Part shown: positions 13,564 to 20,791 of the stretch, piece after piece
Layout: each line of letters opens with the position of its first letter
How positions within the stretch are numbered: position 1 is the first letter of the stretch
Source of the DNA: an uncultured Anaerotruncus sp.
GTDB taxonomy: Bacteria; Bacillota; Clostridia; Oscillospirales; Ruminococcaceae
Length of the DNA stretch: 38,967 bases
Direction: 5' to 3'
Assembly: GCA_910586875.1 (NCBI GenBank)
Contig: CAJUJI010000008.1
Coordinates: 1-38,967 of the forward strand
Program-made: the position numbers and the translations under genes
Notes under the pieces: model-generated
What the model saw: the letters and a program-made list of their open reading frames with translations, nothing else
What the model was told of the DNA's origin: nothing
Database searches by the model: none

Positions 13564-16206
13564 ATGGAATGGACCGGACTAAACGAGCTGCGGGAAAAGT
13601 TTTTAAGCTTTTTTGAAGGTAAGGAGCACCTGCGCCTGCCAAGCTTCCCGCTGATGCCTGCGGCGGATGAGGCAAGCTTACTGCTGATCAACTCCGGCAT
13701 GGCGCCGATGAAAAAGTGGTTTTTGGGGATCGAAACGCCACCCCGCAAACGAGTAACCACCTGTCAGAAATGTATTCGCACACCGGATATCGAAAATGTG
13801 GGCAAAACCGCGCGCCATGGCACCTATTTCGAGATGCTGGGCAACTTTTCATTTGGAGATTATTTCAAGCATGAGGCTACCGCCTGGGCCTGGGAGTTCA
13901 TCACCAAGGAGCTGAAGCTGCCGGTTGACCGTCTATGGGTATCGGTGTTCGAGGATGACGACGAGGCAGAGCAAATTTGGATTCAGGAGGTCGGTGTCGA
14001 TCCTACCCATATTGTACACCTAGGACGGGAGGATAATTTCTGGGAAATCGGTTCGGGACCCTGCGGGCCTTGCTCGGAAATCTATTTTGACCGCGGCGAG
14101 CAGTATGGCTGCGGCAAGCCAACCTGTGGGGTAGGCTGCGATTGTGACCGCTATGTAGAGTTCTGGAACCTGGTCTTCTCCCAGTTCGATAGCGACGGCA
14201 ACGGCAACTACGAGCGGATGGAGCATCCAAATATTGACACCGGCATGGGCCTAGAGCGCTTGGCCTGCATCATGCAAGGGGTTGACAACCTGTTTGAAGT
14301 AGACACCGTGCAGAATATCATGAAGCACATCGCGCAGATTGCAGGGGTAAATTATCATGACAACGAAAAAACTGACGTTTCTCTGCGGGTAATCACCGAC
14401 CACATTCGTTCCACTACCTTTATGGTCAGCGATGGGATTCTGCCGCAGAACGAGGGCCGCGGCTATGTGTTGCGCCGTCTGCTGCGCCGCGCTGCACGTC
14501 ATGGGCGCTTGCTCGGTATCAAAGACCTGTTCTTATACAAGGTTTGCGAGACGGTCATCCAGGAAAACGCAAATGCGTATCCGAACCTTGTGGAGAACAA
14601 GGACTATATTGTAAAGGTGATCAAAGCGGAGGAAGAGCGGTTTGCACGCACACTCAATAAGGGCATGGAGCTGCTCAACCAGTTGATTGATAAAATCGAC
14701 TCTGGCATAGAAAAGCGGATGATGAAGGGCGAGGATGCGTTCCGGCTGTATGATACGTTCGGATTCCCGGTCGACCTGATCAAAGAGATTCTTGATGAGC
14801 ATAAGATCGATTTGGATGAGACCGAGTTCCTGGTACAGATGGAAGCACAAAAGCAGCACGCTCGTGAAACGCGCGCGCAGATGGGAGATCTGGGCTGGGA
14901 AGAAGATGTTCTTGCAGCGGTGCAGGAGCGCGGCCGGTTTATTGGCTACACCGATCTGAGTTGCCAGGCGAAGGTTGTTGCAATTGTGAAGGACAACCAG
15001 TGCGTCGATTGCATGGAGGATGGTCAGTCCGGCTCCATTGTACTGGACGTGACCCCATTCTATGCGGAGAGCGGCGGCCAGGTCGGCGACATCGGTCTAA
15101 TCAAGGGCGATCTGAGCCTTTTTGAAGTATACGATTGCAAAAAGTCCCGCGGTGGACACTTTGTTCATATTGGAGAGCTGAAAACAGGTAGCATTTCGGT
15201 GGGTGATACCATAACCGCAGCGGTTGACGCGGGACACCGGCGGGATATTATGCGCAATCACACCGCTTGCCATCTATTGCAGGCTGCGCTGCGCAAGGTG
15301 TTGGGCGACCATGTGCACCAAACTGGCGCTTATTACGATGACAGCATCTGCCGGTTCGATTTCAGCCATTTCAGCGCGGTCACCCCAGAAGAATTGGCAC
15401 AGATTGAACGGATTGTCAATCATGTTGTGCTCGCTGCAATCGACGTGGATGTGCGGGAAATGCCGCTTACAGAAGCGAAAAAGCTGGGGGCAATGGCACT
15501 GTTCAGCGAGAAGTATGGGGATACCGTCCGGGTATGCAATGTACCCGGAGAATCCATCGAGCTCTGTGGTGGTACCCATCTGGATAACACCGCGAAAATC
15601 GGACTGTTCAAAATTGTAAAAGAGTCGTCGGTTGGCGCGGGAATTCGCCGGATTGAAGCGGTCACCGGCAAGAATGTTCTGGCATTCATCGCTGAGCAGG
15701 AACGGCTGCTGCTGGAAACTGCGATGGCGCTCAAGGTGGGCAATGTGGCCGAGCTGCCGGTAAAAGCGCAGGCGCAGATCTCCGAAACAAAAGCATTGCA
15801 AAAAGAGCTGGATACCATCAACAGCAAGCTTGCCGAAATGCGCATGAGCAATATTTTTGAAAATGCGCAGGAGATCCAGGGCATCCAAATTGCGTCTGTT
15901 TCGATGAATGGCGCAAAGATTGAGGCATTGCGTGCGATGGGCGACCGCGCTCGCGACAAAAATCCAAGTGCAATTTGTGTACTGGTCACCACCAATGACG
16001 GGAAAGCGAATATTCTGGTTTCCTGCGGCAAAGAGGCGGTCGCGAAGGGTGCACACGCGGGTAAAATCGTCAAGGAGTTTACCGCGCTGTGCGGCGGCTC
16101 CGGCGGCGGACGTCCGGATTCTGCGATGGGCGGCACCACCGAAATTTTCAAGGTAGATGAAGCAATGGCACAGCTTCCAGCGATTGTAAGCAAATTTATC
16201 AAATAA
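13564..16206 (+). CDS. alaS: Alanine--tRNA ligase
   Basis: Charges tRNA-Ala in the cytoplasm. The ATG at 13564 is preferred to 13555 because GGAG (13549-13552) is well spaced only for it, and MEWTGLNELREKF is the usual AlaRS beginning. It is 880 aa, full length. A class II catalytic domain (about 1-240) is followed by a helical tRNA-binding region. The editing domain has its zinc ligands HTACH (566-570) and CGGTH (668-672). The C-terminal C-Ala/DHHA1 domain ends in GGSGGGRPDSAMGG. The gene is first in a plus-strand run and is controlled by the T-box leader. Confidence 0.98.
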   Translation: MEWTGLNELREKFLSFFEGKEHLRLPSFPLMPAADEASLLLINSGMAPMKKWFLGIETPPRKRVTTCQKCIRTPDIENVGKTARHGTYFEMLGNFSFGDYFKHEATAWAWEFITKELKLPVDRLWVSVFEDDDEAEQIWIQEVGVDPTHIVHLGREDNFWEIGSGPCGPCSEIYFDRGEQYGCGKPTCGVGCDCDRYVEFWNLVFSQFDSDGNGNYERMEHPNIDTGMGLERLACIMQGVDNLFEVDTVQNIMKHIAQIAGVNYHDNEKTDVSLRVITDHIRSTTFMVSDGILPQNEGRGYVLRRLLRRAARHGRLLGIKDLFLYKVCETVIQENANAYPNLVENKDYIVKVIKAEEERFARTLNKGMELLNQLIDKIDSGIEKRMMKGEDAFRLYDTFGFPVDLIKEILDEHKIDLDETEFLVQMEAQKQHARETRAQMGDLGWEEDVLAAVQERGRFIGYTDLSCQAKVVAIVKDNQCVDCMEDGQSGSIVLDVTPFYAESGGQVGDIGLIKGDLSLFEVYDCKKSRGGHFVHIGELKTGSISVGDTITAAVDAGHRRDIMRNHTACHLLQAALRKVLGDHVHQTGAYYDDSICRFDFSHFSAVTPEELAQIERIVNHVVLAAIDVDVREMPLTEAKKLGAMALFSEKYGDTVRVCNVPGESIELCGGTHLDNTAKIGLFKIVKESSVGAGIRRIEAVTGKNVLAFIAEQERLLLETAMALKVGNVAELPVKAQAQISETKALQKELDTINSKLAEMRMSNIFENAQEIQGIQIASVSMNGAKIEALRAMGDRARDKNPSAICVLVTTNDGKANILVSCGKEAVAKGAHAGKIVKEFTALCGGSGGGRPDSAMGGTTEIFKVDEAMAQLPAIVSKFIK

Positions 16207-16284
16207 AGCCGGCTGTCGCCAATCGCAGCGGTGCGCCAGAGACCTTGCCTGGCGATTCTTCTGCATATCAGGCGGCAACCACGA

Positions 16285-16315
16285 GGTCATAGGGGCCAGA
16301 CTGCCCCCTATGACC
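16285..16315 (+). other. Strong hairpin between alaS and the HIT gene
   Basis: GGTCATAGGGG (16285-16295) pairs with CCCCTATGACC (16305-16315). No T-tract follows. The HIT ribosome site begins 19 bp later, so the stem may process or stabilise the message, or only partly terminate it. Confidence 0.5.
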
Positions 16316-16347
16316 GGTCAATCATTACCAAAGAAAGGAGCAGAGAG

Positions 16348-16689
16348 ATGAACGACTGTCTATTTTGTAAAATCATTGCTGGAGAAATCCCCAGCAAGAA
16401 AATTTATGAGGATGAAAGCTGTTTTGCGTTCTATGACATCGATCCACAAGCGCCTGTGCATTTTCTCGTAATCCCCAAGGCGCATATCACCGGCGCAAAC
16501 GAAATCACAGCGGAAAATTGTGCGGTGGTAGGACACATTTACGCAGTGATTGCACAGCTGACCAAAAAGCTGGATTGCAAAGATGATTACCGTGTGGTTA
16601 CAAACTGCGGTGACCTGGCGGGCCAGACGGTAAAACACCTGCATTTTCATGTGCTTGCAAAACGCTCGCTGGCGTGGCCTCCGGGCTGA
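16348..16689 (+). CDS. HIT family nucleotide hydrolase
   Basis: A small (113 aa) HINT-like histidine-triad protein, expected to hydrolyse nucleoside phosphoramidates or similar nucleotidyl bonds. The triad HLHFHV (97-102) and the N-terminal CLFCKIIAGEIPSKKIYED are diagnostic. The start at 16348 has AAAGGAG (16334-16340); the longer open frame from 16231 has none. The usual glycines before the final WPPG are replaced by LAKRSLA, a mild deviation. Confidence 0.93.
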   Translation: MNDCLFCKIIAGEIPSKKIYEDESCFAFYDIDPQAPVHFLVIPKAHITGANEITAENCAVVGHIYAVIAQLTKKLDCKDDYRVVTNCGDLAGQTVKHLHFHVLAKRSLAWPPG

Positions 16690-16788
16690 TCACAGCTGAC
16701 CCCAGCCAACGTCAACAAGCTAAGCCCTGCGCTTCAAGCCTTCGCTACAGCTTGCGGTACACGCAACAAAAAAGATATATTTTGCAAA

Positions 16789-16816
16789 AAGCAAGTTCTA
16801 ACGGACTTGCTTTTTT
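16789..16816 (+). terminator. Intrinsic terminator after the HIT gene
   Basis: AAGCAAGT (16789-16796) pairs with ACTTGCTT (16805-16812), with flanking A and T runs. Confidence 0.75.
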
Positions 16817-16865
16817 ATGGTCAGGGTGTTGCACAGTCCGCGCCGAAACTTTCCTGTATTTAGGG

Positions 16866-16895
16866 TTTACTTTCTCCCTTTGCTGGTGATATAAT
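16866..16895 (+). promoter_or_regulatory. Extended -10 promoter for the HAD gene group
   Basis: TTTACT (16866-16871), an 18-bp spacer, then TATAAT (16890-16895) preceded by TGA, the extended -10 form. It probably drives the run from the HAD gene through the GIY-YIG gene. Confidence 0.7.
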
Positions 16896-16982
16896 AAATG
16901 CTATGCGGTGCCGGTTCTAAATTTGTCTTAGGTGCGCTGGTATTGCTGAGCCTGCGGCCGATGGCCTGAAAGGAGACTTCTT

Positions 16983-17657
16983 ATGCGGTATGACACCATC
17001 CTTTTAGATGCAGACAACACGCTATTAGACTTTGATCGTGCGGAACAGGAAGCGCTGGAGTGGGTATTCCATACGCGCGCTCTGCCATTCGATACCCAAA
17101 CGGTTGCAGATTATCGCGTCATCAACAATCGTCTTTGGCGGGCATTTGAGCAAAACCAAATTGAAAAATCGCAAATTGGACAGCAGCGGTTTCGCCTGCT
17201 GTTTGAACAGCTCGGACTGCCGCAAGATGCTGCAATGGTCAACGCTGCCTATATGGAGCGGTTGGGACAGGGCTTCTACCTGGTAGAGGGGGCGTTAGAG
17301 ACCTGCTGTGCTTTGCAGAACTTGGGATGCCGGCTTTATATTGTGACCAACGGTACCGCTCGCACCCAGTACAGCAGACTTTCTGGTAGCGGGCTAAACC
17401 CATATCTAAATGCGGTTTTCGTCTCGGAAGAGGTCGGGTTTCAAAAACCGCTGAAGGGCTATTTTGACTATGTATTTGCCCATATCCCTCAGTTTTGTCC
17501 GACAAGTACACTGCTGGTTGGGGATTCTTTAACCTCTGACATCGCGGGCGGCAAGGCAGCCGGCCTGGACACCTGTTGGTTTTGTCCCAGCGGCGCGCAA
17601 AGCGCTGAACCGACCTACATCATCCGCTCTTTGGATCAGCTTTTATCTTTGGTATAA
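16983..17657 (+). CDS. HAD hydrolase, YjjG-type pyrimidine 5'-nucleotidase
   Basis: Haloacid dehalogenase-fold phosphatase, 224 aa. The nucleophile motif DADNTLLDFD (about 9-18), the VTNGT second motif (about 120) and GDSLTSDIAGGKAAGLDTCWF split around residues 180-200 match the YjjG/YfnB group. Those enzymes dephosphorylate noncanonical pyrimidine nucleotides to keep them out of DNA. AAAGGAGA precedes the start. Specificity is inferred from family resemblance only. Confidence 0.88.
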   Translation: MRYDTILLDADNTLLDFDRAEQEALEWVFHTRALPFDTQTVADYRVINNRLWRAFEQNQIEKSQIGQQRFRLLFEQLGLPQDAAMVNAAYMERLGQGFYLVEGALETCCALQNLGCRLYIVTNGTARTQYSRLSGSGLNPYLNAVFVSEEVGFQKPLKGYFDYVFAHIPQFCPTSTLLVGDSLTSDIAGGKAAGLDTCWFCPSGAQSAEPTYIIRSLDQLLSLV

Positions 17658-17710
17658 TCAGCGGTCGCCTGTGGCAATATGCAAACAAGAATCGAAAGGA
17701 TCGTGAAGCA

Positions 17711-18079
17711 ATGGAATGTTTATTTTTGGAGTACCCCAAATGCAGCACCTGTCAAAAGGCGCGCAAATGGTTAATTGAAAATGGTGTAACACACATCAGC
17801 CGCCATATTGTTGAGCAGAACCCCGATATAGAGGAGTTAAAGCGCTGGTGTCTGCGCAGTGGTCAGCCACTCAAAAAGTTTTTTAACACCAGCGGAATGG
17901 TTTATAAACAGCTAAACCTGAAGGAAAAACTGCCCAACATGAGCGAGGAGGAGCAATACGAGCTGCTTGCCTCCAATGGGATGCTTGTCAAGCGTCCGCT
18001 GGTTATCACCGAGACCACCGTTTTGATCGGCTTTAAGCCCGCAGAATGGGAAATTTTAAAGGGAGGTTCGGCAAAATGA
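17711..18079 (+). CDS. ArsC/Spx family thioredoxin-fold protein
   Basis: A 122-aa ArsC-family protein with a redox pair CSTC (C11, C14) and the conserved KRPLV turn near residue 96. The group includes arsenate reductase-like YffB proteins and the RNA polymerase regulators Spx and MgsR. The CxxC and lack of arsenic genes nearby favour a YffB/Spx-like role over arsenate resistance, but sequence alone does not decide. The stop overlaps the start of the NifX-like gene (ATGA). Confidence 0.85.
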   Translation: MECLFLEYPKCSTCQKARKWLIENGVTHISRHIVEQNPDIEELKRWCLRSGQPLKKFFNTSGMVYKQLNLKEKLPNMSEEEQYELLASNGMLVKRPLVITETTVLIGFKPAEWEILKGGSAK

Positions 18080-18471
18080 AACTTGCAGTTACCTATGAGG
18101 ATGGCGTTATCTTTCAACATTTTGGGCACACCCCTTTTTTCAAGCTGTATGAAACGCAGGCTGGCAAGGTTATTTCTTCTACAGTTGTAACCACCGAGGG
18201 CAGTGGACATGGTGCATTGGCGGGACTGCTGCGGGAACACGGCGCACAGGTGCTCATCTGCGGTGGTATTGGCCAGGGCGCCAAGGACGCGCTGGTACAA
18301 GCTGGCATTCTGTTGGTTGCAGGGGCGGCTGGAGATGCAGACGCCGCTGTAGATGGTTTTCTTAAAGGGGATTTACAAAACGATCCTAGCGCGGGATGCA
18401 GCCACCACCACGAAGGAGAACACACCTGTGGGGAGCATTCCTGCGGAGGGCACAGCTGCGGCAATCACTGA
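18076..18471 (+). CDS. NifX/NifB-type Fe-Mo cofactor-domain protein with His/Cys-rich tail
   Basis: A 131-aa protein of the dinitrogenase iron-molybdenum cofactor biosynthesis family (RNase H-like fold): MKLAVTYEDGVIFQHFGHTP at the start and LICGGIGQGAKDALVQAGI in the middle. No nitrogenase genes are nearby, as is usual for stand-alone members in anaerobes. The last 22 residues contain seven His and four Cys in EHTCGEHSCGGHSC-type repeats, a likely metal-binding tail. The start overlaps the ArsC/Spx gene (ATGA), and the tail-coding DNA overlaps the GIY-YIG gene by 44 bp. Iron-sulfur or metal handling is plausible but unproven. Confidence 0.88.
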   Translation: MKLAVTYEDGVIFQHFGHTPFFKLYETQAGKVISSTVVTTEGSGHGALAGLLREHGAQVLICGGIGQGAKDALVQAGILLVAGAAGDADAAVDGFLKGDLQNDPSAGCSHHHEGEHTCGEHSCGGHSCGNH

Positions 18472-18730
18472 TTGGGTTTATATGGTGCGCTGTGCAGACG
18501 GCTCACTTTATACCGGCTGGACCACCAATCTTGCGCAGCGGTTACAACACCATAACAAAGGCACTGGCGCGAAATATACCCGTTCGCGCCGGCCGGTGAC
18601 GTTGGTTTATTGCGAGGTGCATGGGGACCGTTCCTCTGCGTTGCGGCGCGAGGCTGCAATCAAATCGCTTTCCCGCAGCCAAAAGCTGGCGTTGATTGCC
18701 ACCCAGCAGATGAATCCTATCTTTTTTTGA
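18428..18730 (+). CDS. GIY-YIG nuclease superfamily protein, UPF0213-like
   Basis: A 100-aa small GIY-YIG protein. The motif reads VYMVRCADGSLYTGWTTNL (about 19-37), followed by the helix with Arg (RLQHHNKGTGAKYTR) and the conserved Glu in LRREAAIKSL. The only well-supported start is GTG at 18428: AAGGAG lies at 18413-18418. This puts the start inside the NifX-like gene, in another frame, with 44 bp overlap. An ATG at 18482 would remove the first strand of the fold, and one at 18353 lacks a ribosome site. DNA repair or nuclease functions are assumed for the group but not established. Confidence 0.82.
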   Translation: MGSIPAEGTAAAITDWVYMVRCADGSLYTGWTTNLAQRLQHHNKGTGAKYTRSRRPVTLVYCEVHGDRSSALRREAAIKSLSRSQKLALIATQQMNPIFF

Positions 18731-18734
18731 GAAG

Positions 18735-18804
18735 TGTTTTTGGGTGAATTGCGGTTTCTGGTACAGACCGCAGCAGGGGGCTTTTTCTTAAAAAAAGCCC
18801 CCTT
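18735..18804 (+). repeat. Modular palindromic repeat, copy R4 (3' module only)
   Basis: Contains GTTTTTGGGTGAATTGC, a variable stem (GCGGTTTCTG against CAGACCGC) and the closing stem GGGGGCTTTTT/AAAAAGCCCCC. It occupies nearly the whole gap between the GIY-YIG and TSUP genes and may act as the terminator of the upstream group. Confidence 0.85.
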
Positions 18805-18827
18805 AAAATCCATTTGGGAGGGATTTC

Positions 18828-19625
18828 GTGACACCGGTTCAAATGTTGCTGGTGATCTGCCCGCTGGTATTTTTAGCCAGCTTTGTGGACAGCATTGCGG
18901 GCGGCGGCGGTCTCATTAGCCTGCCTGCTTTTATGCTCACCGGTATGCCAATGCACATCGCCTGCGGCAGCAACAAATTTTCCGCCTGTATGGGCAGCAT
19001 TGTTTCGTCAATCCGTTATTATAAAAATGGGAAAATTCATCTGTCCAGCGCTGTCTGTTCTGGAATACTTTCGCTGTCTGGCGCGGTGGTAGGTGCAAAA
19101 ATCAATATGATGATTCCAAACCAGCTGCTCTCCAGCGGTTTTGTATTGCTATTGCCGATCATTGCAGGGTTCGTCCTGTTTCGCAAAGAAAAGGTGCGCA
19201 CACAAATGCTAAATGGCTGGCGGCTGTATGCTACCTGTGCGCTGATTGGCTTTGTCATTGGAATGTATGACGGACTGATTGGCCCCGGCACAGGAACCTT
19301 CCTGATCTTTGCGTATACCTCCTTTGTTGGGTTTGACTATGTTACCGCAAGCGGAAATGCAAAGGTTGCAAACCTCTGCTCCAACCTGTCCAGTGCGATC
19401 GTTTATTTTCTTGCAGGGATGATCTCCTTTCAGGTCGCAATCCCTGCCATGGTTTGTAGCATCCTTGGCGGTTGGGTCGGCAGCGGAATGGCCATTCACA
19501 AAGGCAGCCGGTTTATTCGCGGGGTACTAATCTGCGTATTAGTTGGGATTTTTGCAAAGCTGGGCTGGGACCTACTCATATCAAGAGTATTTTTAGCACT
19601 TTTAGCATCTTCAATGGGGAAATAA
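18828..19625 (+). CDS. TSUP/TauE-SafE family membrane transporter
   Basis: A 265-aa integral membrane protein with seven or eight hydrophobic segments in two related halves: VDSIAGGGGLISLPAF near 20-35 and IGMYDGLIGPGTGTFLIFAY near 145-164. These glycine-rich motifs are typical of TSUP proteins (YfcA/TauE), proposed exporters of sulfite, sulfoacetate or other organosulfur anions. The start is GTG at 18828 with GGGAGG seven bases before it. A siroheme reductase-like gene lies 6 kb away, but nothing in the sequence links them directly. Confidence 0.9.
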   Translation: MTPVQMLLVICPLVFLASFVDSIAGGGGLISLPAFMLTGMPMHIACGSNKFSACMGSIVSSIRYYKNGKIHLSSAVCSGILSLSGAVVGAKINMMIPNQLLSSGFVLLLPIIAGFVLFRKEKVRTQMLNGWRLYATCALIGFVIGMYDGLIGPGTGTFLIFAYTSFVGFDYVTASGNAKVANLCSNLSSAIVYFLAGMISFQVAIPAMVCSILGGWVGSGMAIHKGSRFIRGVLICVLVGIFAKLGWDLLISRVFLALLASSMGK

Positions 19626-19669
19626 ACGCTGCTCTTTGGTGTACATAAAATAGAAAGGGGATGAAACAG

Positions 19670-20362
19670 ATGCCCGATTATGAATCGCTCTATCAGGAAA
19701 TCGCCCCTATTTTTGGGGCCGCATGGTTAAAGGAACGCGCCTTTGCCGGAGCATTTCGGGACAAATGGCAGCGGACATTGCGCGCCAGTGCACGCGGCAA
19801 TCAGGATTGGCTCCCTGAAAATCCAGATGCAATTTTTGCAGTTTCTCACACCTTTCAGGGGGTTACGCTCACCTTTCATTTTGATCAGCTCAAGCTGGCC
19901 GATTGGTTTGCTCAGGACTCCAAAAGAAGGCAGCGACGGGTTTTTCAGCCGCAAACCCTCACCCGTCGCGTCGATGGCTCGGTAGGCTATTATGGTTCTC
20001 CCATGCAATATACCGCCGATGCGCCTGAGCTTTGCATCCCCGAAAAGGGCAAAGAAATTTTCGTTTGCACGCTGCCGGGACTGCCGCCGATACTCCAAAC
20101 GGTTTATGGCAACAAACGGGTAGAAAATCGCTTTCATGGGCTATTGGGCCGCAACAAACTGGAGGTTTTTTTCATTGGCACCGAATTTACGCCTGCTTTT
20201 CTGTGCGGCTCGTTTGAGATGTGTGTTTATCTGTTCTGGATTGATTGCTGTATCCTTCAGGAAAATTATGGCAAGCTGAAGGATGACGAATTAAAGGGAT
20301 TGCTGCACATCTTCCGCTCCAACTCGATGCTGACATTGAAGGGGTTTACGCCACTTGGGTAA
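19670..20362 (+). CDS. Hypothetical protein, 230 aa
   Basis: Not recognised. The ATG at 19670 is chosen because the GGGG ribosome site abuts the earlier ATG (19661) with no spacing but lies nine bases from this one. The protein is soluble and mixed alpha/beta, with a basic KRRQRR patch near 88-93, aromatic-rich strands in the second half and a Cys pair (WIDCCIL near 190). It has no signal peptide or clear domain. Its natural terminator appears to be the hairpin now split by the pst-pho module, so its original downstream neighbour was the convergent kdgA. Confidence 0.7.
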   Translation: MPDYESLYQEIAPIFGAAWLKERAFAGAFRDKWQRTLRASARGNQDWLPENPDAIFAVSHTFQGVTLTFHFDQLKLADWFAQDSKRRQRRVFQPQTLTRRVDGSVGYYGSPMQYTADAPELCIPEKGKEIFVCTLPGLPPILQTVYGNKRVENRFHGLLGRNKLEVFFIGTEFTPAFLCGSFEMCVYLFWIDCCILQENYGKLKDDELKGLLHIFRSNSMLTLKGFTPLG

Positions 20363-20455
20363 CAACCGCATAGCGTCCAAAGCTACGGTTTAGCATCGCA
20401 TTTGCGGGGCCATCTCATGTATCTGCGCTTCTAAAGGTCAGGATATCATTCGTCA

Positions 20456-20478
20456 AAAAAAGCAAGCCCCAAAAGGGC
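20456..20478 (+). terminator. Left half of a split terminator, with junction repeat
   Basis: The 14-nt arm AAAAAAGCAAGCCC (20456-20469) and loop CAAAA are followed by only GGGC of the second arm before the sequence changes. The full complementary arm GGGCTTGCTTTTTT stands at 27372-27385. AAAAGGGC (20471-20478) is repeated exactly at 27368-27375. Confidence 0.9.
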
Positions 20479-20520
20479 AGTACTCACAAGGTCATATTAG
20501 ATCATTAGCGTTGTTTTCGG

Positions 20521-20550
20521 AAACGGCATAGCTTACAGGCTATGCCGTTT
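20521..20550 (+). other. 12-bp hairpin, possible terminator, near the module's left end
   Basis: AAACGGCATAGC (20521-20532) pairs with GCTATGCCGTTT (20539-20550), followed by CTTCGTTCTTT. It could shield pstS from transcription entering from the left. Confidence 0.55.
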
Positions 20551-20686
20551 CTTCGTTCTTTAGGTCTCTCAGCAAGGATACAGGAAGTATTCCCATAAGG
20601 TCATAGGATATGTCAATCTATTGTACCCTATGTCCTGCTTATCAGTTGCTTAGTTGTTAAAAGAGTTCGATGAATACAAAGTTTCA

Positions 20687-20742
20687 TTTTACAGCGATTT
20701 TACAAAGGTATGGTATCCGATTTGACATTGACGCAGTACGAT
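20687..20742 (+). promoter_or_regulatory. Pho-box-like repeats and promoter of pstS
   Basis: TTTACA occurs at 20688-20693 and 20699-20704, separated by five bases: an 11-bp period like the direct repeats bound by PhoP/PhoB proteins. A third related word, TTTGACA, begins at 20721, in phase two periods later. A weak -10, TACGAT, is at 20737-20742. The response regulator of this module would be the binder. The promoter call is tentative. Confidence 0.5.
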
Positions 20743-20791
20743 TTGGATGTAGCTCAAAGCGAAAATATGAATTGCAAAGGAGAAATGCAAA

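Larger units (their letters stand above)
16690..16982. other. Intergenic region, HIT to HAD gene
   Basis: The first 95 bp show nothing recognisable. They are followed by a terminator at about 16789-16816 and a promoter at 16866-16895. Confidence 0.6.
20363..20791. other. 429-bp region before pstS: left junction of the inserted module
   Basis: No gene. In order it holds the left arm of the split terminator (20456-20469), the 8-bp junction repeat (20471-20478), two related copies of an AGTAYTC..AAGGTCATA sequence (20479 and 20586), a 12-bp stem (20521-20550), the Pho-box-like repeats (20687-20704) and the pstS ribosome site. Confidence 0.8.

Noticed and set aside
15274-16290. Long minus-strand open frames opposite alaS (up to 338 aa)
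   Set aside because: They are shadows of alaS codons, without ribosome site or recognisable domain.
16285-16315. GGTCATAGG shared between the alaS-HIT hairpin and the left end of the pst module
   Set aside because: It is a short match in a hairpin whose other arm explains the sequence. No further similarity surrounds it.
17711-18079. Arsenic resistance locus from the ArsC-family gene
   Set aside because: No ArsR, ArsB or Acr3 is nearby, and the CxxC protein fits the YffB/Spx branch equally well.
18076-18471. Evidence for nitrogen fixation from the NifX-like gene
   Set aside because: Stand-alone members of this family are widespread in non-fixing anaerobes, and no nif structural gene is present.
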